Positions 46,401 through 56,021 of a stretch of 64,000 nucleotides of DNA are shown here, piece after piece. The translations under genes and the position numbers were made by a program. Numbering within the stretch: position 1 is the first letter of the stretch; each line of letters begins with the position of its first letter. The notes below the pieces were generated by a model. It saw only the letters and a list, made by a program, of their open reading frames with translations, made no database searches and was not told where the DNA came from. The DNA is from Bacteroidota bacterium (lineage in GTDB: Bacteria; Bacteroidota; Ignavibacteria; Ignavibacteriales; Ignavibacteriaceae), in NCBI GenBank assembly GCA_021777835.1, contig JAJYDC010000006.1, positions 1 through 64,000 of the forward strand, read 5' to 3'.

Positions 46401-47184
46401 TGGTAAAGAGTCTTATAAACTTTTTCAGGACGCTAACAAGCTACTTGATCAGATAATAGAAAAAAAATTATTTACCGCTAACGGTGTAGTCGGAATATTT
46501 CCGGCAAATTCTTCAGGCGACGATATTGAAATATACTCAGATGAAAAACGCACTGGAGTTAAAACAGTACTTCACACTCTTAGATCACAAGCTGATAAAT
46601 CCGAGAATGTGCCCAACCTTGCCCTTGCAGATTTTATTGCCCCAAAAGACTCTGGTAAGCTTGATTATGTTGGTGCATTTGCAGTTACAACCGGGCACGG
46701 AGTTGATGAGCTTGTTAAGAAATTCGAAGCGGAGCATGATGATTATAGTGGAATACTAGTCAAATCTGTCGCAGACAGATTAGCAGAGGCTTTTGCGGAA
46801 CAACTACATGAGCTTGTAAGACAAAAATATTGGGGATATTCTAGAGACGAACAATTACCTCAAGAGGAGTTGATAAAGGAGAGTTACATAGGAATTCGTC
46901 CAGCACCGGGATACCCGGCTCAACCTGATCACACTGAGAAATTAATAATTTTCGATTTGCTTGAAGCAGAAAAAAACACGTCGATAAAATTAACTGAGAA
47001 CTTAGCGATGTATCCCGCTGCTTCTGTTAGTGGGTTGTACTTTGCGCAACGCGAAGCTAAATATTTTAACGTTGGTAAAATAGGAAAAGATCAGGTGCTT
47101 GATTATCACAAGCGCAAGGGAATGAGTCTTGAAGAAGCGGAGAGATGGCTGTCCCCTATTTTGAATTATGACCAGGGGGAATAA
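43483..47184 (+). CDS. metH: Cobalamin-dependent methionine synthase
   Basis: Moves a methyl group from methyltetrahydrofolate to homocysteine through cobalamin. 1233 residues with all four modules: homocysteine-binding barrel (1-~325; [12 protein letters not shown], zinc ligands in VGGCCGT), pterin domain (~335-620; [14 protein letters not shown]), cobalamin cap and binding domain (~650-900; B12-ligand histidine in [18 protein letters not shown]), and the SAM-dependent reactivation domain (~915-1225; [14 protein letters not shown]). Full length, so self-reactivating. The phosphoesterase gene starts 48 bp downstream. Confidence 0.97.
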   Translation: MENKLEKLKAILKERILVLDGAMGTMIQRHRLHEEDFRGERFKDHNSDLKGDNDLLSITQPKIIKEIHNAYLLAGADIIETNTFNSTSIAQSDYKLEHLVYELNFSAAKLAREAAEEFTKKNPNKPRFVAGALGPTNKTASLSPDVNDPGYRAVSFDQLVESYQEQINGLIDGGVDILLIETVFDTLNCKTAIYAISDYCEKNNLQIPVMISGTIVDQSGRTLSGQTTEAFWISIAHTKNLLSVGLNCSLGAKQMRPFIEELSRIANCFVSIYPNAGLPNEMGEYDETASEMSSVLQEFAENNFFNIVGGCCGTTPDHIKSIANMAATFKPREIPIIDPYLRLSGLEPLVIRPETNFVNIGERTNITGSKKFERLILSGDYESALAVARSQVEGGAQVLDVNMDEGLIDSEEAMRKFLNLLQAEPDIAKLPIMIDSSKWSVIESGLRCLQGKSIVNSISLKEGEEVFKNHAREVLKFGAAVIVMAFDEKGQGDTLQKRIEICKRAYKILTEEIGFAPQDIIFDPNILTIGTGIEEHNNYAVDYIETVRWIKQNLPMAKVSGGVSNISFSFRGNNVVREAMHSAFLYHAIKAGMDMGIVNAGQLEVYEEIPKDLLILIEDVLFNRRSDSTERLVEFAESVKQKGKEAVKEDEWRNESVYERLKHALIKGIVDYIEEDTEEARQQFEKPIDVIEGPLMAGMNVVGDLFGAGKMFLPQVVKSARVMKKAVAYLIPYIEQEKINSNDTREAGKVLMATVKGDVHDIGKNIVGVVLGCNNYSVIDLGVMVSTEKILQTAIDEKVDVIGVSGLITPSLEEMVHIAKEMERRRLKLPLLIGGATTSRIHTAVKIAPNYSGATIHVLDASRSVPVVSNLINPDLQIKTAFENGIKEEYKKLREEHLKKKAAKTFISIEEARKNKLKIDWNKAEIFRPLKMGITVLRNFSLHTLRKYIDWTPFFLTWELKGKYPAIFDNEKYGKESYKLFQDANKLLDQIIEKKLFTANGVVGIFPANSSGDDIEIYSDEKRTGVKTVLHTLRSQADKSENVPNLALADFIAPKDSGKLDYVGAFAVTTGHGVDELVKKFEAEHDDYSGILVKSVADRLAEAFAEQLHELVRQKYWGYSRDEQLPQEELIKESYIGIRPAPGYPAQPDHTEKLIIFDLLEAEKNTSIKLTENLAMYPAASVSGLYFAQREAKYFNVGKIGKDQVLDYHKRKGMSLEEAERWLSPILNYDQGE

Positions 47185-47232
47185 GATTATTTGGATAAGA
47201 AGATAGGCAAAAAAATAATTTGAAGGTATAAA

Positions 47233-49695
47233 ATGAAAAACTACTGCGAGAGCTACCATAAATATCTAAAAATGATACTGTATATAATAATTATAATCGG
47301 AATAGCTCATTCAAATTCATTTTCACAAAACGAAACCTTGCCGGGTAAATATAAAAATTACACACTATTGCATAACGGTTGGAAGCTTACTCCTGCAGGA
47401 AGGCAAGTAAGCATTGGCCCATTGCCCTTAAATATTGTAGTAACTAAAGATGGGAAATATGCCATTACCTCCAACAGCGGCATGGGGGAAAATTCTTTAT
47501 CAGTCGTTAACTTAAAAAGCGCTAAGGAAGTTCAAAGAGTAATTTTAAGCAATACATGGTATGGTTTGACTTTTAACGCTGGGGATACAAAACTATTCGT
47601 GTCAGGCGGAAATAATAATTTAATATACATTTATAAATTTCACTCGGGTAAATTAGTACTTGATGATTCATTATTGCTTGGCAAGCGATATCCTAAAGAA
47701 AACATTTCCGTCACCGGAATAGATTACGTAAATGGAAAAAATTACGTTCTTGCAGTATCAAAGGAATCAAAGTCACTTTATATCTGTGATATCAACTCAA
47801 AAAAAATAATTCACACTATAAAGCTTAACGGAGAATGCTATGATGTAAAAGCAAATCACGCCGGAACATTTGCTTACGTTTCAATATGGGGAAAATCAGA
47901 AATAGCGGAAATCAACCTTGATAACTTTCAGATAACAAACGAAATAAGGGTTGGAGATCATCCTTGTCAAATAATTATAACTAAAGACGATTCTCGATTG
48001 TTCGTAGCTAACGCAAATAATAATTCGACATCGGTTGTAGATTTAAATTCAAAAAAGGAAGTAGAGAGATTAAACTCTTCATTAAGCACTGACGCTCCCT
48101 TCGGGAGTACACCGGATGCACTAAGCTTTGCAGGTAAGGATCAATCACTATTAATGGTGGCAAATGCAAATAATAATTATGTGGCTATATTTAATATCAG
48201 CAAAAAAGGAAGATCAAAAAGTATCGGATTTATTCCAACAGGCTGGTATCCGACAGCAATTAAATTTATTTCGCGGACAAATGAAATAGTGGTAGCCGAC
48301 GGTAAGGGATTAAGCTCATTACCAAATCCTCAAGGGCCCAAACCGGGAGAAAGAGGCTCAAAAGTTAAACAATACATAGGTGTTTTGTTTAATGGAACGG
48401 TATCAATTATAAAATTTCCAGGAAATAAAATGCTTGCAAGTTATAGTAAGAAGGTTTATGAAAATACTCCCTACATTTCAAAAGACAAAAATTGGATAGG
48501 AATACAAAATGTAATTCCTGATAAACAAGAACTTAAAAGAAGTAAAAAGATACAGCATGTCTTTTACATCATAAAAGAAAACAGAACTTACGATCAAGTA
48601 TTTGGAGATATACGGGAAGGAAACGGCGATAGCTCGCTATGTTTCTTCCCTCAAAAAATTACGCCGAATCAGCATAAATTGACAGAAGATTTTACGCTTT
48701 ACGATAATTTTTATGACGATGCAGAAGTTAGCGCAAGCGGGCACAACTGGTCAACAGCGGCATACGCGACTGATTATGTAGATAAGCTCTGGCCAGTTAA
48801 TTATAGCGGACGCGGGCAGCAGTATAATTTTGAAGGCGGCTCTCCAATTGCAGCTCCATCCTCTGGTTACATTTGGAATGATGTTATTAATCATAAACTT
48901 ACAATGAGGAACTATGGAGAGTTTGTTGAGGAAAAAAACGGAATATATGCTGCTAGGGATTCCGATTTGAATGAATATACTAGTCATATCTACCCAGGTT
49001 GGGATTTGAACATCAGCGATGTTTACCGATATGAACAATGGGCAAAGGAATTCAACGAATATGTAAAAGGAGATTCGCTTCCGGCTTTTACTTTGATGCG
49101 ATTACCGAATGATCATACATACGGAACTAAAAGAGGTGCATTGACTCCACAGGCTTACGTGGCAACAAATGATTACGCCGTTGGATTAATAGTTCACAAG
49201 ATATCAATTAGTAAATATTGGAAGAATTCAATCATCTTTGTTTTAGAAGATGATGCACAGGACGGTTCAGATCACGTTGACGCTCATCGTTCAACCCTGC
49301 TTGTTATCAGCCCCTATATAAAACGTCATTACGTCGATCATACTATGTATTCTACTTCCAGTGTATTGAAAACTATCGAATTAATCCTTGGATTGCCACC
49401 TATGACACAGTTTGATTTATCGGCGACGCCAATTTTATTTTCTATTACAGATAAACCTGACTTAAAGACATACCCGATTATAAATCCTGAGATAGACATC
49501 AACGTAAAAAATACAGCTGAGGCTTATGGTTCAAAGAGATGCGATCACCTCAATTTTACTCGAGAGGACGCAGTACCAGAAGATGAGTTTAATGAAATAC
49601 TTTGGAAGGCTATAAAAGGAAAAGATTCACCAATGCCTCCGCCTGTTCACAGCGCATTTGTAAGAGTAAAAGAAGATGGAAAAGATAACGACTAA
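47233..49695 (+). CDS. Secreted YncE-like beta-propeller fused to alkaline-phosphatase-superfamily phosphoesterase
   Basis: 820 residues. N-terminal signal/anchor (MILYIIIIIGIAHSNSFSQ), then a YncE/SMP-30-like seven-bladed propeller (~50-410; repeats such as NIVVTKDGKYAITSN, IIITKDDSRLFVANANNNS), then a phosphoesterase domain (~430-790; FYIIKENRTYDQVFGD, DNFYDDAEVSASGHNW, LEDDAQDGSDHVDAHRSTLLVISPY). The second half is the phospholipase C/acid phosphatase-like fold with His/Asp metal ligands. This fusion is a known periplasmic family; the natural substrate is unknown. Confidence 0.9.
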   Translation: MKNYCESYHKYLKMILYIIIIIGIAHSNSFSQNETLPGKYKNYTLLHNGWKLTPAGRQVSIGPLPLNIVVTKDGKYAITSNSGMGENSLSVVNLKSAKEVQRVILSNTWYGLTFNAGDTKLFVSGGNNNLIYIYKFHSGKLVLDDSLLLGKRYPKENISVTGIDYVNGKNYVLAVSKESKSLYICDINSKKIIHTIKLNGECYDVKANHAGTFAYVSIWGKSEIAEINLDNFQITNEIRVGDHPCQIIITKDDSRLFVANANNNSTSVVDLNSKKEVERLNSSLSTDAPFGSTPDALSFAGKDQSLLMVANANNNYVAIFNISKKGRSKSIGFIPTGWYPTAIKFISRTNEIVVADGKGLSSLPNPQGPKPGERGSKVKQYIGVLFNGTVSIIKFPGNKMLASYSKKVYENTPYISKDKNWIGIQNVIPDKQELKRSKKIQHVFYIIKENRTYDQVFGDIREGNGDSSLCFFPQKITPNQHKLTEDFTLYDNFYDDAEVSASGHNWSTAAYATDYVDKLWPVNYSGRGQQYNFEGGSPIAAPSSGYIWNDVINHKLTMRNYGEFVEEKNGIYAARDSDLNEYTSHIYPGWDLNISDVYRYEQWAKEFNEYVKGDSLPAFTLMRLPNDHTYGTKRGALTPQAYVATNDYAVGLIVHKISISKYWKNSIIFVLEDDAQDGSDHVDAHRSTLLVISPYIKRHYVDHTMYSTSSVLKTIELILGLPPMTQFDLSATPILFSITDKPDLKTYPIINPEIDINVKNTAEAYGSKRCDHLNFTREDAVPEDEFNEILWKAIKGKDSPMPPPVHSAFVRVKEDGKDND

Positions 49696-49718
49696 TTATT
49701 GATAAGTCATTGCATAGC

Positions 49719-49750
49719 TAAAAAAACAGCGAGCGGAATATTATCCTCGC
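49719..49750 (-). terminator. Probable terminator of the YceI-pirin-MarR operon
   Basis: On the minus strand a short stem GCGAG/CTCGC (with a bulged extra G-C pair) is followed by TGTTTTTTT. It overlaps the MarR stop codon. The stem is short, so confidence is moderate. Confidence 0.5.
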
Positions 49751-50190
49751 ATTTTATCAAGTAATTCATTCAATTGCATAACTTCAGTTTCACTAAGAGA
49801 GGATATTTTTGCAATTACTTCATCATCGTGATTATCAATTTCTTTAAGTAGATCCAATCCGGATTGTGTAATCAATACATCTACCTTTCGACGTTCGTGT
49901 GGACAAACTTTACGGTCTACTAAATTTTTAAGACGAAGCTTTTCAACAATTCTTGAAGCATCCGACATTTTGTCAAGCATTCTATCTTTAATTATCTTAA
50001 TGCTTGTCGGATTAGGAAACTGCCCTCGCAATATTCTAAGAATATTAAATTGTTGAAGGGTAATGTCATAAGGCTTAAGAAGATCAATTTGATAATTTAC
50101 CAGCCAATTATAAGTATAAATTAAATTAATCGTAGCTTTATGATAATCTGATTTGAATGATTTTTGAGATATCTCTTCTTCTAATTTCAT
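49741..50190 (-). CDS. MarR family transcriptional regulator
   Basis: 149 residues with the winged helix of MarR: YDITLQQFNILRILRGQFPNPTSIKIIKDRMLDKMSDASRIVEKLRLKNLVDRKVCPHERRKVDVLITQSG. It is third in a YceI-pirin-MarR run on one strand, a grouping seen in Bacteroidota. The perfect palindrome upstream of the YceI gene is its likely operator, giving self-control. The ligand is not known; a single Cys in KVCPHERR could sense oxidants, but that is speculative. Confidence 0.92.
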   Translation of the reverse strand: MKLEEEISQKSFKSDYHKATINLIYTYNWLVNYQIDLLKPYDITLQQFNILRILRGQFPNPTSIKIIKDRMLDKMSDASRIVEKLRLKNLVDRKVCPHERRKVDVLITQSGLDLLKEIDNHDDEVIAKISSLSETEVMQLNELLDKMRG

Positions 50191-50253
50191 ATATATATAC
50201 TATTTAAAGTCTTGCCTTTAGTAATACTTAGCAGACCTGATTTTGATTTTAGA

Positions 50254-50964
50254 TTAATTCATAGGAACTTCTATAAACACAAACTCACTGTCAGTTAACG
50301 CTGAAATTTCAAAATTATCAACTTCATAAATACCTGCAGAGTCCCGTGCGTTTAGCTCGGCACCATCTATGGAAACATTTCCTTTTATTACAAATAAATA
50401 TACGCCGTTTCCTTTATATGAAAAATTATAAACTAACTTATTCCCCTTATCTAATTTTCCAAGAGAAATTGCAGCATTCTGATGAATATAAAGGGTATCA
50501 TTCGATTTTGTGCCCGAAACTACTTTGAGTAAACTATTTTTAATCTCATCCAGAGGAAATAATTTTTGGTCATATCGTGGCGCAATATTTCTTTCCTTAG
50601 GAATAATCCATAACTGAAGAAGATTAACAAGATCAAGTTGCGAATGATTAAATTCTGAATGAAGAATCCCCGTACCCGCAGACATTACCTGGATTTCTCC
50701 TGGTCCGATAACCGAGCCTGACCCCGAGCTATCCTTATGTTCAAGTTCGCCCTGCAGCATTATGGTTATTATCTCCATATTATTATGTGGATGCTTCCCA
50801 AAACCTTCACTGGGTTCGATAATATCATCGTTCAAAACGCGTAATAATCCAAAGCCCATTTTCATGGGATTGTAATATTCAGCAAAGCTAAAACTAAATT
50901 TACTGTGCAGCCAACCATGTTCTGCAATGCCCCTTTCATCTGCTTTGTGAATTATCTTTTTCAT
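50254..50964 (-). CDS. Pirin family protein
   Basis: 236 residues, two cupin halves as in bacterial pirin (YhhW type). Metal ligands of the first cupin are visible in GFGKHPHNNMEIITIMLQGELEHKDSSG (two His) and GTGILHSEFN (His/Glu). YPNPMK-type segment here is YYNPMKMGFGLLRVLNDDII. YhhW can have quercetinase activity; in-cell role uncertain. Lies between YceI and MarR genes. Confidence 0.92.
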   Translation of the reverse strand: MKKIIHKADERGIAEHGWLHSKFSFSFAEYYNPMKMGFGLLRVLNDDIIEPSEGFGKHPHNNMEIITIMLQGELEHKDSSGSGSVIGPGEIQVMSAGTGILHSEFNHSQLDLVNLLQLWIIPKERNIAPRYDQKLFPLDEIKNSLLKVVSGTKSNDTLYIHQNAAISLGKLDKGNKLVYNFSYKGNGVYLFVIKGNVSIDGAELNARDSAGIYEVDNFEISALTDSEFVFIEVPMN

Positions 50965-51086
50965 ATTAAATCACCATAATCATTTAGTCAAAAAATATTT
51001 GAATTACATTTCAATATGCTGCAAAATACCTTAGACAATATTTTATCAACAACAACTGTACTATGCGCTAATTTGTTCTACAAAAA

Positions 51087-51629
51087 TTATTTATTTTTTG
51101 TAACTTCAACATCAAAAATTAAGTTTATATTCTTACCGACAATTGCGCCGCCCGTTTCCATGAGCGCATTCCACTGTAAATTATAATCGAAACGATTTAA
51201 TGTTCCAACGACTTTAAAACCTGCTCTGTTCATACCCCATGGGTCAACTATCTGACCGTTATAAGTTACTTCTAGCTCAATTGGCTTAGTAATATCTTTA
51301 ATGGTAAGGTTGCCGTTTAACTTGTACTTTTCATCATTGATTTTTTTTATGGAAGTACTTTTGAAGGTAATTTTATCAAACTTTTCAACATCAAAAAAAT
51401 CGGCACTTCTTAAGTGATTGTCGCGATCTACTATACCGGTATCAATACTCTTGGCATCTATAGACACGCTAATATCAGCCTCGGAAAAATCATCGTTCGC
51501 ATTCGTAATTTCCAAACTGAAAATATTAAACTTCCCGGCAACTTCTGAAATTATGAGGTGACGAACCGAAAACTGAATTTTGGTATGGGCAAGATCAACC
51601 GTCCATGAGCTTTTAGTTGTGTTTTCCAT
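51087..51629 (-). CDS. YceI family lipid-binding protein
   Basis: 180 residues, a lipocalin-like YceI barrel: WTVDLAHTKIQFSVRHLIISEVAGKF, DIDTGIVDRDNHLRSADFFDVEKF-type core (SIDTGIVDRDNHLRS), NLTIKDITKPIELEVTY. It binds long-chain isoprenoids in characterised members. There is no signal peptide, unlike the periplasmic YceI, so this copy is cytosolic. TAGGAG precedes the ATG, and a promoter with a perfect palindromic operator lies just upstream. Confidence 0.93.
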   Translation of the reverse strand: MENTTKSSWTVDLAHTKIQFSVRHLIISEVAGKFNIFSLEITNANDDFSEADISVSIDAKSIDTGIVDRDNHLRSADFFDVEKFDKITFKSTSIKKINDEKYKLNGNLTIKDITKPIELEVTYNGQIVDPWGMNRAGFKVVGTLNRFDYNLQWNALMETGGAIVGKNINLIFDVEVTKNK

Positions 51630-51671
51630 TTTTAACTCCTAATTAATAATTATTAAGACATATTTACATGC

Positions 51672-51702
51672 CAAATATACGTGACAACATTTAATGTTGC
51701 AA
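51672..51702 (-). promoter_or_regulatory. Promoter of the YceI-pirin-MarR operon
   Basis: On the minus strand TTG (51702-51700), 20 bp, then TATATTTG (51679-51672): the Bacteroidota -33/-7 arrangement. The start codon at 51629 is ~43 bp further on. The palindromic operator covers the TTG element. Confidence 0.5.
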
Positions 51703-51708
51703 CATTAA
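51685..51708. promoter_or_regulatory. Probable MarR operator (overlapping palindromes)
   Basis: TTAATGTTGCAACATTAA (51691-51708) is a perfect 18-bp palindrome with the TTGCAA core common in MarR operators. It overlaps a second palindrome CAACATT-T-AATGTTG (51685-51699), so three half sites lie in a row. Both cover the -33 region of the YceI promoter. Confidence 0.6.
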
Positions 51709-51837
51709 TTATTATTTAATAGTTAATACATGACTTAAATCACTCATAATACATAATTAATTCTTTTTTGAACAAATTTGAGCTAGATAATTATGAGCTT
51801 GCTGTTACTGAATGGAGGGGCAATGTTGACCAGGAAG

Positions 51838-52194
51838 TCATTTTAATTTGAATAATTTTTCCTTCTCAGATTTCTTTAATCCTTCAACTATAAGATTATA
51901 GGAATCGTCAATCCAGTCTAAAATATATTTATTTGGAATGTTGTTTTCGAGAAGGATAGTATTCCAATGCATTTTATTCATATGATATCCCGGAGTAACA
52001 TCAGCATAATGCTCTCGTAATTCAACAGCTTTCTCAGGATCGCATTTAAGATTTATACTGACCGGCGGATTTATGTTTGCTATAAGAAAGATTTTACCCA
52101 TTACTTTATAAACAGGGGTATCACCACCAAATGGAAGGCTTTCTGTGACTCCCTTCTTATTTAGGCAATATTCTCTAACAGTTTCTAAATCCAT
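51838..52194 (-). CDS. MmcQ/YjbR family protein
   Basis: 118 residues, a complete YjbR fold: VREYCLNKKGVTESLPFGGDTPVYKVMGKIFLIANI, then SINLKCDPEKAVELREHYADVTPGYHMNKMHWNTILL and a last helix YILDWIDDSYNLIVEGLKKSEK. A cytosolic family with a DNA-binding-like fold but no shown function. 11 bp after hemB on the same strand, hence probably co-transcribed with it. Confidence 0.92.
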   Translation of the reverse strand: MDLETVREYCLNKKGVTESLPFGGDTPVYKVMGKIFLIANINPPVSINLKCDPEKAVELREHYADVTPGYHMNKMHWNTILLENNIPNKYILDWIDDSYNLIVEGLKKSEKEKLFKLK

Positions 52195-52205
52195 CTTGAA
52201 TAGTT

Positions 52206-53192
52206 TTATTTTTTGGTCTTATCCAAATACTTAGCAGCATCCTTTGCAAAGTAAGTTAAGAACATATCGGCGCCGGCGCGTTTGATAGCAATCAATGATT
52301 CAATCATTACTCTTTCTTCATCAATCCAACCATTAATGCCAGCTGCTTTTATCATTGCATATTCTCCGCTTACCTGGTAAGCACACGTGGGCATTCCAAA
52401 TTTATCTTTCACCATACGGATAATATCAAGATACGGTCCTGCGGGTTTAACCATTACAATATCAGCCCCTTCTTCGATATCAGTCTCAACCTCACGCAAA
52501 GCTTCGTTTGCATTAGCGCTATCCATTTGATGAGAACGCCTATCGCCAAAAGCAGGAGTTGAATCAGCAGCCTCTCTAAAAGGACCATAATATCCCGAAG
52601 CAAATTTTGCAGCGTAGCTTATAATCGGAATTTTATTAAAGCCTTTATAATCAAGCGCTTTTCTGATAGCAGCAATTCTTCCGTCCATCATGTCTGATGG
52701 AGCAATAATATCGGCGCCTGCTTCTGCGTGTGAAACAGCTTCCTTGGCAAGTAAAGAAACCGTTTCGTCATTTAAAATTTCTTCACCGTTAAGCAAACCG
52801 CAATGCCCGTGAGAAGTATATTCGCACAGACATACATCTGTTATTACAAGTAAATCTCTTACCTCCGCTTTAATAGCCCTAATTGCTCTCTGAATAATGC
52901 CGTTGGAGTCATATGCCTCAGATCCTTGCTCATCCTTATGTTCGGGTATGCCGAATAAAATTATTGCGGGAATTCCTAATGCAGCCACTTCTTTGCATTC
53001 TTCAATCAGGTTATCAATTGAAAATTGATAAACTCCGGGCATAGATCTAATCGGATTTTTAACATTTTTGCCAGGTACTACAAATAGAGGGTAAATAAAG
53101 TCATTCTTCGATAATTCCGTTTCGCGGACCATGTCTCTTACAAGAGGATTATATCTAAGTCGTCTTAGTCTTTTTGTTGGATAATTTGCCAT
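52206..53192 (-). CDS. hemB: Porphobilinogen synthase (delta-aminolevulinate dehydratase)
   Basis: Joins two aminolevulinates into porphobilinogen. 328 residues. The Cys-rich zinc site [14 protein letters not shown] is intact, so this is the zinc-type enzyme. Schiff-base lysines are in [16 protein letters not shown] and [13 protein letters not shown]. It lies ~39 kb from the other heme genes, in the order alaS-hemB-MmcQ, so the heme pathway is split between loci. No copy of the TetR-like operator is seen before it. Confidence 0.96.
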   Translation of the reverse strand: MANYPTKRLRRLRYNPLVRDMVRETELSKNDFIYPLFVVPGKNVKNPIRSMPGVYQFSIDNLIEECKEVAALGIPAIILFGIPEHKDEQGSEAYDSNGIIQRAIRAIKAEVRDLLVITDVCLCEYTSHGHCGLLNGEEILNDETVSLLAKEAVSHAEAGADIIAPSDMMDGRIAAIRKALDYKGFNKIPIISYAAKFASGYYGPFREAADSTPAFGDRRSHQMDSANANEALREVETDIEEGADIVMVKPAGPYLDIIRMVKDKFGMPTCAYQVSGEYAMIKAAGINGWIDEERVMIESLIAIKRAGADMFLTYFAKDAAKYLDKTKK

Positions 53193-53269
53193 AATAAACT
53201 TTCTCTTAGCAATTTATATCTCATGGATAACATTTTTTTAAGATATAATCTACTAAGTATATTTAATTG

Positions 53270-55855
53270 TTATAAGAAATTACTTACAATCCTTTCAACC
53301 TGCAAAATAGTTTCCGGAATTTTTTCCTTATCCTTACCGCCTGCAGTAGCCAAATGCGGGCGTCCGCCGCCTCCGCCGCCAACAAGCTTTGCTAGTTCGC
53401 CGACAATTTTTCCTGCACTGAGTTTTTTTTCTTTTATTAAATCATCGGAAACAACGCAGACAATCCCTGCTTTGCCTTCAACTTCAGAGAACAATACTGC
53501 AACACCTGATTTTATTTTATTTCTAATTTCGTCTCCGAAAGATTTGAGCTCTTCCATATTTTCTGCGCTAACTACGTCCTTATAAACTTTGATTCCGTTT
53601 AAATTAATAGGTGATGAAAGTATTGAATCTAGCTGCCCAAGCTTATCATGAAGTTTAAAATCTGCAATTTCCTTTTCTAATTTCTTTTTTACTTCGATAA
53701 GACCGGCAACTTTTTCATCATACTGCTTAAGATGTTCTATCTGAGAATGAATATATTTCTCAACTCCTAAACCTGTAATTGCCTCAATTCTTCTAATACC
53801 GCTTGATATGGATGATTCGCTAATAATCTTAAAAAGTCCTATCTCGGAAGAATTCTTAACATGAGTACCTCCACAAAATTCCAAGCTGAAATCTCCGAAT
53901 TGAACCACATTTACAAAATCGCCGTACTTATCTCCGAAGAACATAAGAGCGCCCATTTTTTTTGCAACATCAAATGGAACATTTTTATGGTGCTGAAGAG
54001 GTATGTTTAGTCTAAGCTGTTCATTAACTAATGATTCAATATCTCTAATTTCGCTTTCGGATAATTTTGCGAAGTGAGAAAAGTCAAACCGGAGTCTGTC
54101 CGGGCCAACATAAGAACCTGCTTGCTGAACATGCGTACCAAGAATTTTTCTTAAGGCAGCATCAAGAAAATGCGTAGCAGAGTGATTACGCATAATATCC
54201 CAACGGCGAGATTCATCAATTTTTGCAATTACTTCTGTACCTGGGATTAACTGGCTATCAGTTTCATTTTCAATTACATGAATAATCTTCTTCTCAATTT
54301 TTGTTACATCAATTACTCTAAAGTTATTCGCTTCGACTGATATATTTCCGGTGTCGTCTATCTGCCCGCCCGCTTCAACATAAAAAGGAGTTTTATTCAG
54401 GATAATAAAATCATTTCCATCTTCCTTTTTTCTTCCAATGATTGTAGATTTTGAAGAGAAGTTATCGTAGCCAACAAACTCTGACTTCTCATTTGTAGTT
54501 AAATCAAATGAATCAAGATTATTGATTGAAATATTAACAGAAGCAAACTTATCTTTTGAAGCTTCTCTTGCACGCTGCTTCTGCTCGTCCATTAGTCTAT
54601 TGAATTCGGCTTCGTCCAAAGAAAATCCCTTTTCATTAGCCATTACGTTTGTAAGATCAACTGGGAAGCCAAAGGTATCGTATAATTTAAAAATCTCTTC
54701 ACCCGGTATTACTTTTGAATTAGAAGCCGATAGTCTCTTAATCACCTCTTCAAACAAATCAATTCCATGGTCAAGCGTTGTATTAAAACTTTCTTCTTCA
54801 GCATTAATAACCTTTTCCACATAGCTTTGTTTCTCTATAATTTCTGGGAAAACATTTCCCATAGATGAAGTAACGACATCAACAAGACTAAAGAGAAAGG
54901 GCTTATTCAAATTTAATTTTCTTCCATAGCGTGCAGCTCTTCGGAGGATTCGTCTAAGAACATAACCGCGTCCGTCATTACCCGGAACAGCACCGTCTGC
55001 TATTGCAAAAGTAAGAGTTCTAATATGATCAGCAATTACGCGCATTGGTATTTTATGTTCATCCTTTTCATACTTGATACCGGATAATTTTGAAACGGCG
55101 TTTATTAAGGGCATAAAAACATCCGTATCATAATTTGAATTCTTCTTTTGCATTACAGCGCATACACGCTCAAATCCCATTCCTGTATCAACGTGTTTTG
55201 ACGGTAATTCGTGCAGAGTTCCATTTTCGTCCCTATTATATTGGATAAAGACAAGGTTCCAAATTTCAATACAATCAGGCAAACCTGCATTAACAAATTT
55301 AGGGTTATCAAAATCATCACTAAGGTTTATATGAATTTCTGAACAGGGTCCGCATGGGCCGGTTTCCCCCATTTCCCAAAAATTATCTTTCTCATCAAAC
55401 CTCAAGATATGGCTTGGATTGATATCTGTTTTTGCTTTCCATAACTCAAAGGCTTCGTCATCTTTTCGATATACCGTAGCCCACAGTCTTTTCTTTGGCA
55501 ACTTCCATACCTCGGTCAACAGTTCCCACGCCCATTCTATTGCTTCGGGTTTATAGTAATCACCAAAGGACCAATTACCGAGCATTTCAAAAAAAGTGTG
55601 GTGGTAAGTATCGTGACCGACTTCTTCAAGATCATTATGCTTACCGCTTACTCGGATGCATTTTTGGGTATCTGCTGCTCGCTTATACTCCCTGGTTCCT
55701 GTTCCCAAAAAAACATCCTTAAATTGATTCATACCCGCATTTGTAAATAGAAGAGTCGGATCATCAAAAGGAACAACGGGTGAAGAATGTACGATCTTAT
55801 GCTGTTTGTTTTGAAAAAAATCTAAGAATTGCTTTCTAATTTCTGTTGAAGTCAT
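53270..55855 (-). CDS. alaS: Alanyl-tRNA synthetase
   Basis: 861 residues with the full architecture: class II catalytic core (1-~240; DDPTLLFTNAGMNQFKDVFLG, VGHDTYHHTFFEMLGNWSFGDYY, DTGMGFERV), tRNA-recognition region with NDGRGYVLRRILRRAARYGRK, editing domain (NHSATHFLDAALRKILG and CGGTHV zinc/editing motifs, ~560-665), and a C-Ala domain (VGGGGGGRPHLATAGG). Normal length. hemB follows after 77 bp on the same strand. Confidence 0.97.
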   Translation of the reverse strand: MTSTEIRKQFLDFFQNKQHKIVHSSPVVPFDDPTLLFTNAGMNQFKDVFLGTGTREYKRAADTQKCIRVSGKHNDLEEVGHDTYHHTFFEMLGNWSFGDYYKPEAIEWAWELLTEVWKLPKKRLWATVYRKDDEAFELWKAKTDINPSHILRFDEKDNFWEMGETGPCGPCSEIHINLSDDFDNPKFVNAGLPDCIEIWNLVFIQYNRDENGTLHELPSKHVDTGMGFERVCAVMQKKNSNYDTDVFMPLINAVSKLSGIKYEKDEHKIPMRVIADHIRTLTFAIADGAVPGNDGRGYVLRRILRRAARYGRKLNLNKPFLFSLVDVVTSSMGNVFPEIIEKQSYVEKVINAEEESFNTTLDHGIDLFEEVIKRLSASNSKVIPGEEIFKLYDTFGFPVDLTNVMANEKGFSLDEAEFNRLMDEQKQRAREASKDKFASVNISINNLDSFDLTTNEKSEFVGYDNFSSKSTIIGRKKEDGNDFIILNKTPFYVEAGGQIDDTGNISVEANNFRVIDVTKIEKKIIHVIENETDSQLIPGTEVIAKIDESRRWDIMRNHSATHFLDAALRKILGTHVQQAGSYVGPDRLRFDFSHFAKLSESEIRDIESLVNEQLRLNIPLQHHKNVPFDVAKKMGALMFFGDKYGDFVNVVQFGDFSLEFCGGTHVKNSSEIGLFKIISESSISSGIRRIEAITGLGVEKYIHSQIEHLKQYDEKVAGLIEVKKKLEKEIADFKLHDKLGQLDSILSSPINLNGIKVYKDVVSAENMEELKSFGDEIRNKIKSGVAVLFSEVEGKAGIVCVVSDDLIKEKKLSAGKIVGELAKLVGGGGGGRPHLATAGGKDKEKIPETILQVERIVSNFL

Positions 55856-55932
55856 CTTTATCTAATCTTTAAGTTTTTTGAAATATAAAGATAAGAAAAA
55901 CGGAGATCAGCATAAATACAAATTATTAACGG

Positions 55933-55940
55933 CAAATATA
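55933..55940 (-). promoter_or_regulatory. TATATTTG -7 element of alaS
   Basis: TATATTTGCCG on the minus strand, ~77 bp before the alaS ATG. The same 11 bases TATATTTGCCG precede the acidic protein gene at 41992. No clear -33 TTG at the matching distance. Confidence 0.4.
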
Positions 55941-56021
55941 GATTTTTTAATAAAATCACATTTTTATTCAAAATTATAAGTTGTTAATTGAAGAAATGTA
56001 AGAAGTAAAAGTAGAATCGAT

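Noticed and set aside
53223-53585. 120-codon plus-strand frame at the end of alaS
   Set aside because: Antisense to the conserved C-Ala domain; repetitive Pro/Ser translation from the complement of Gly-rich codons.
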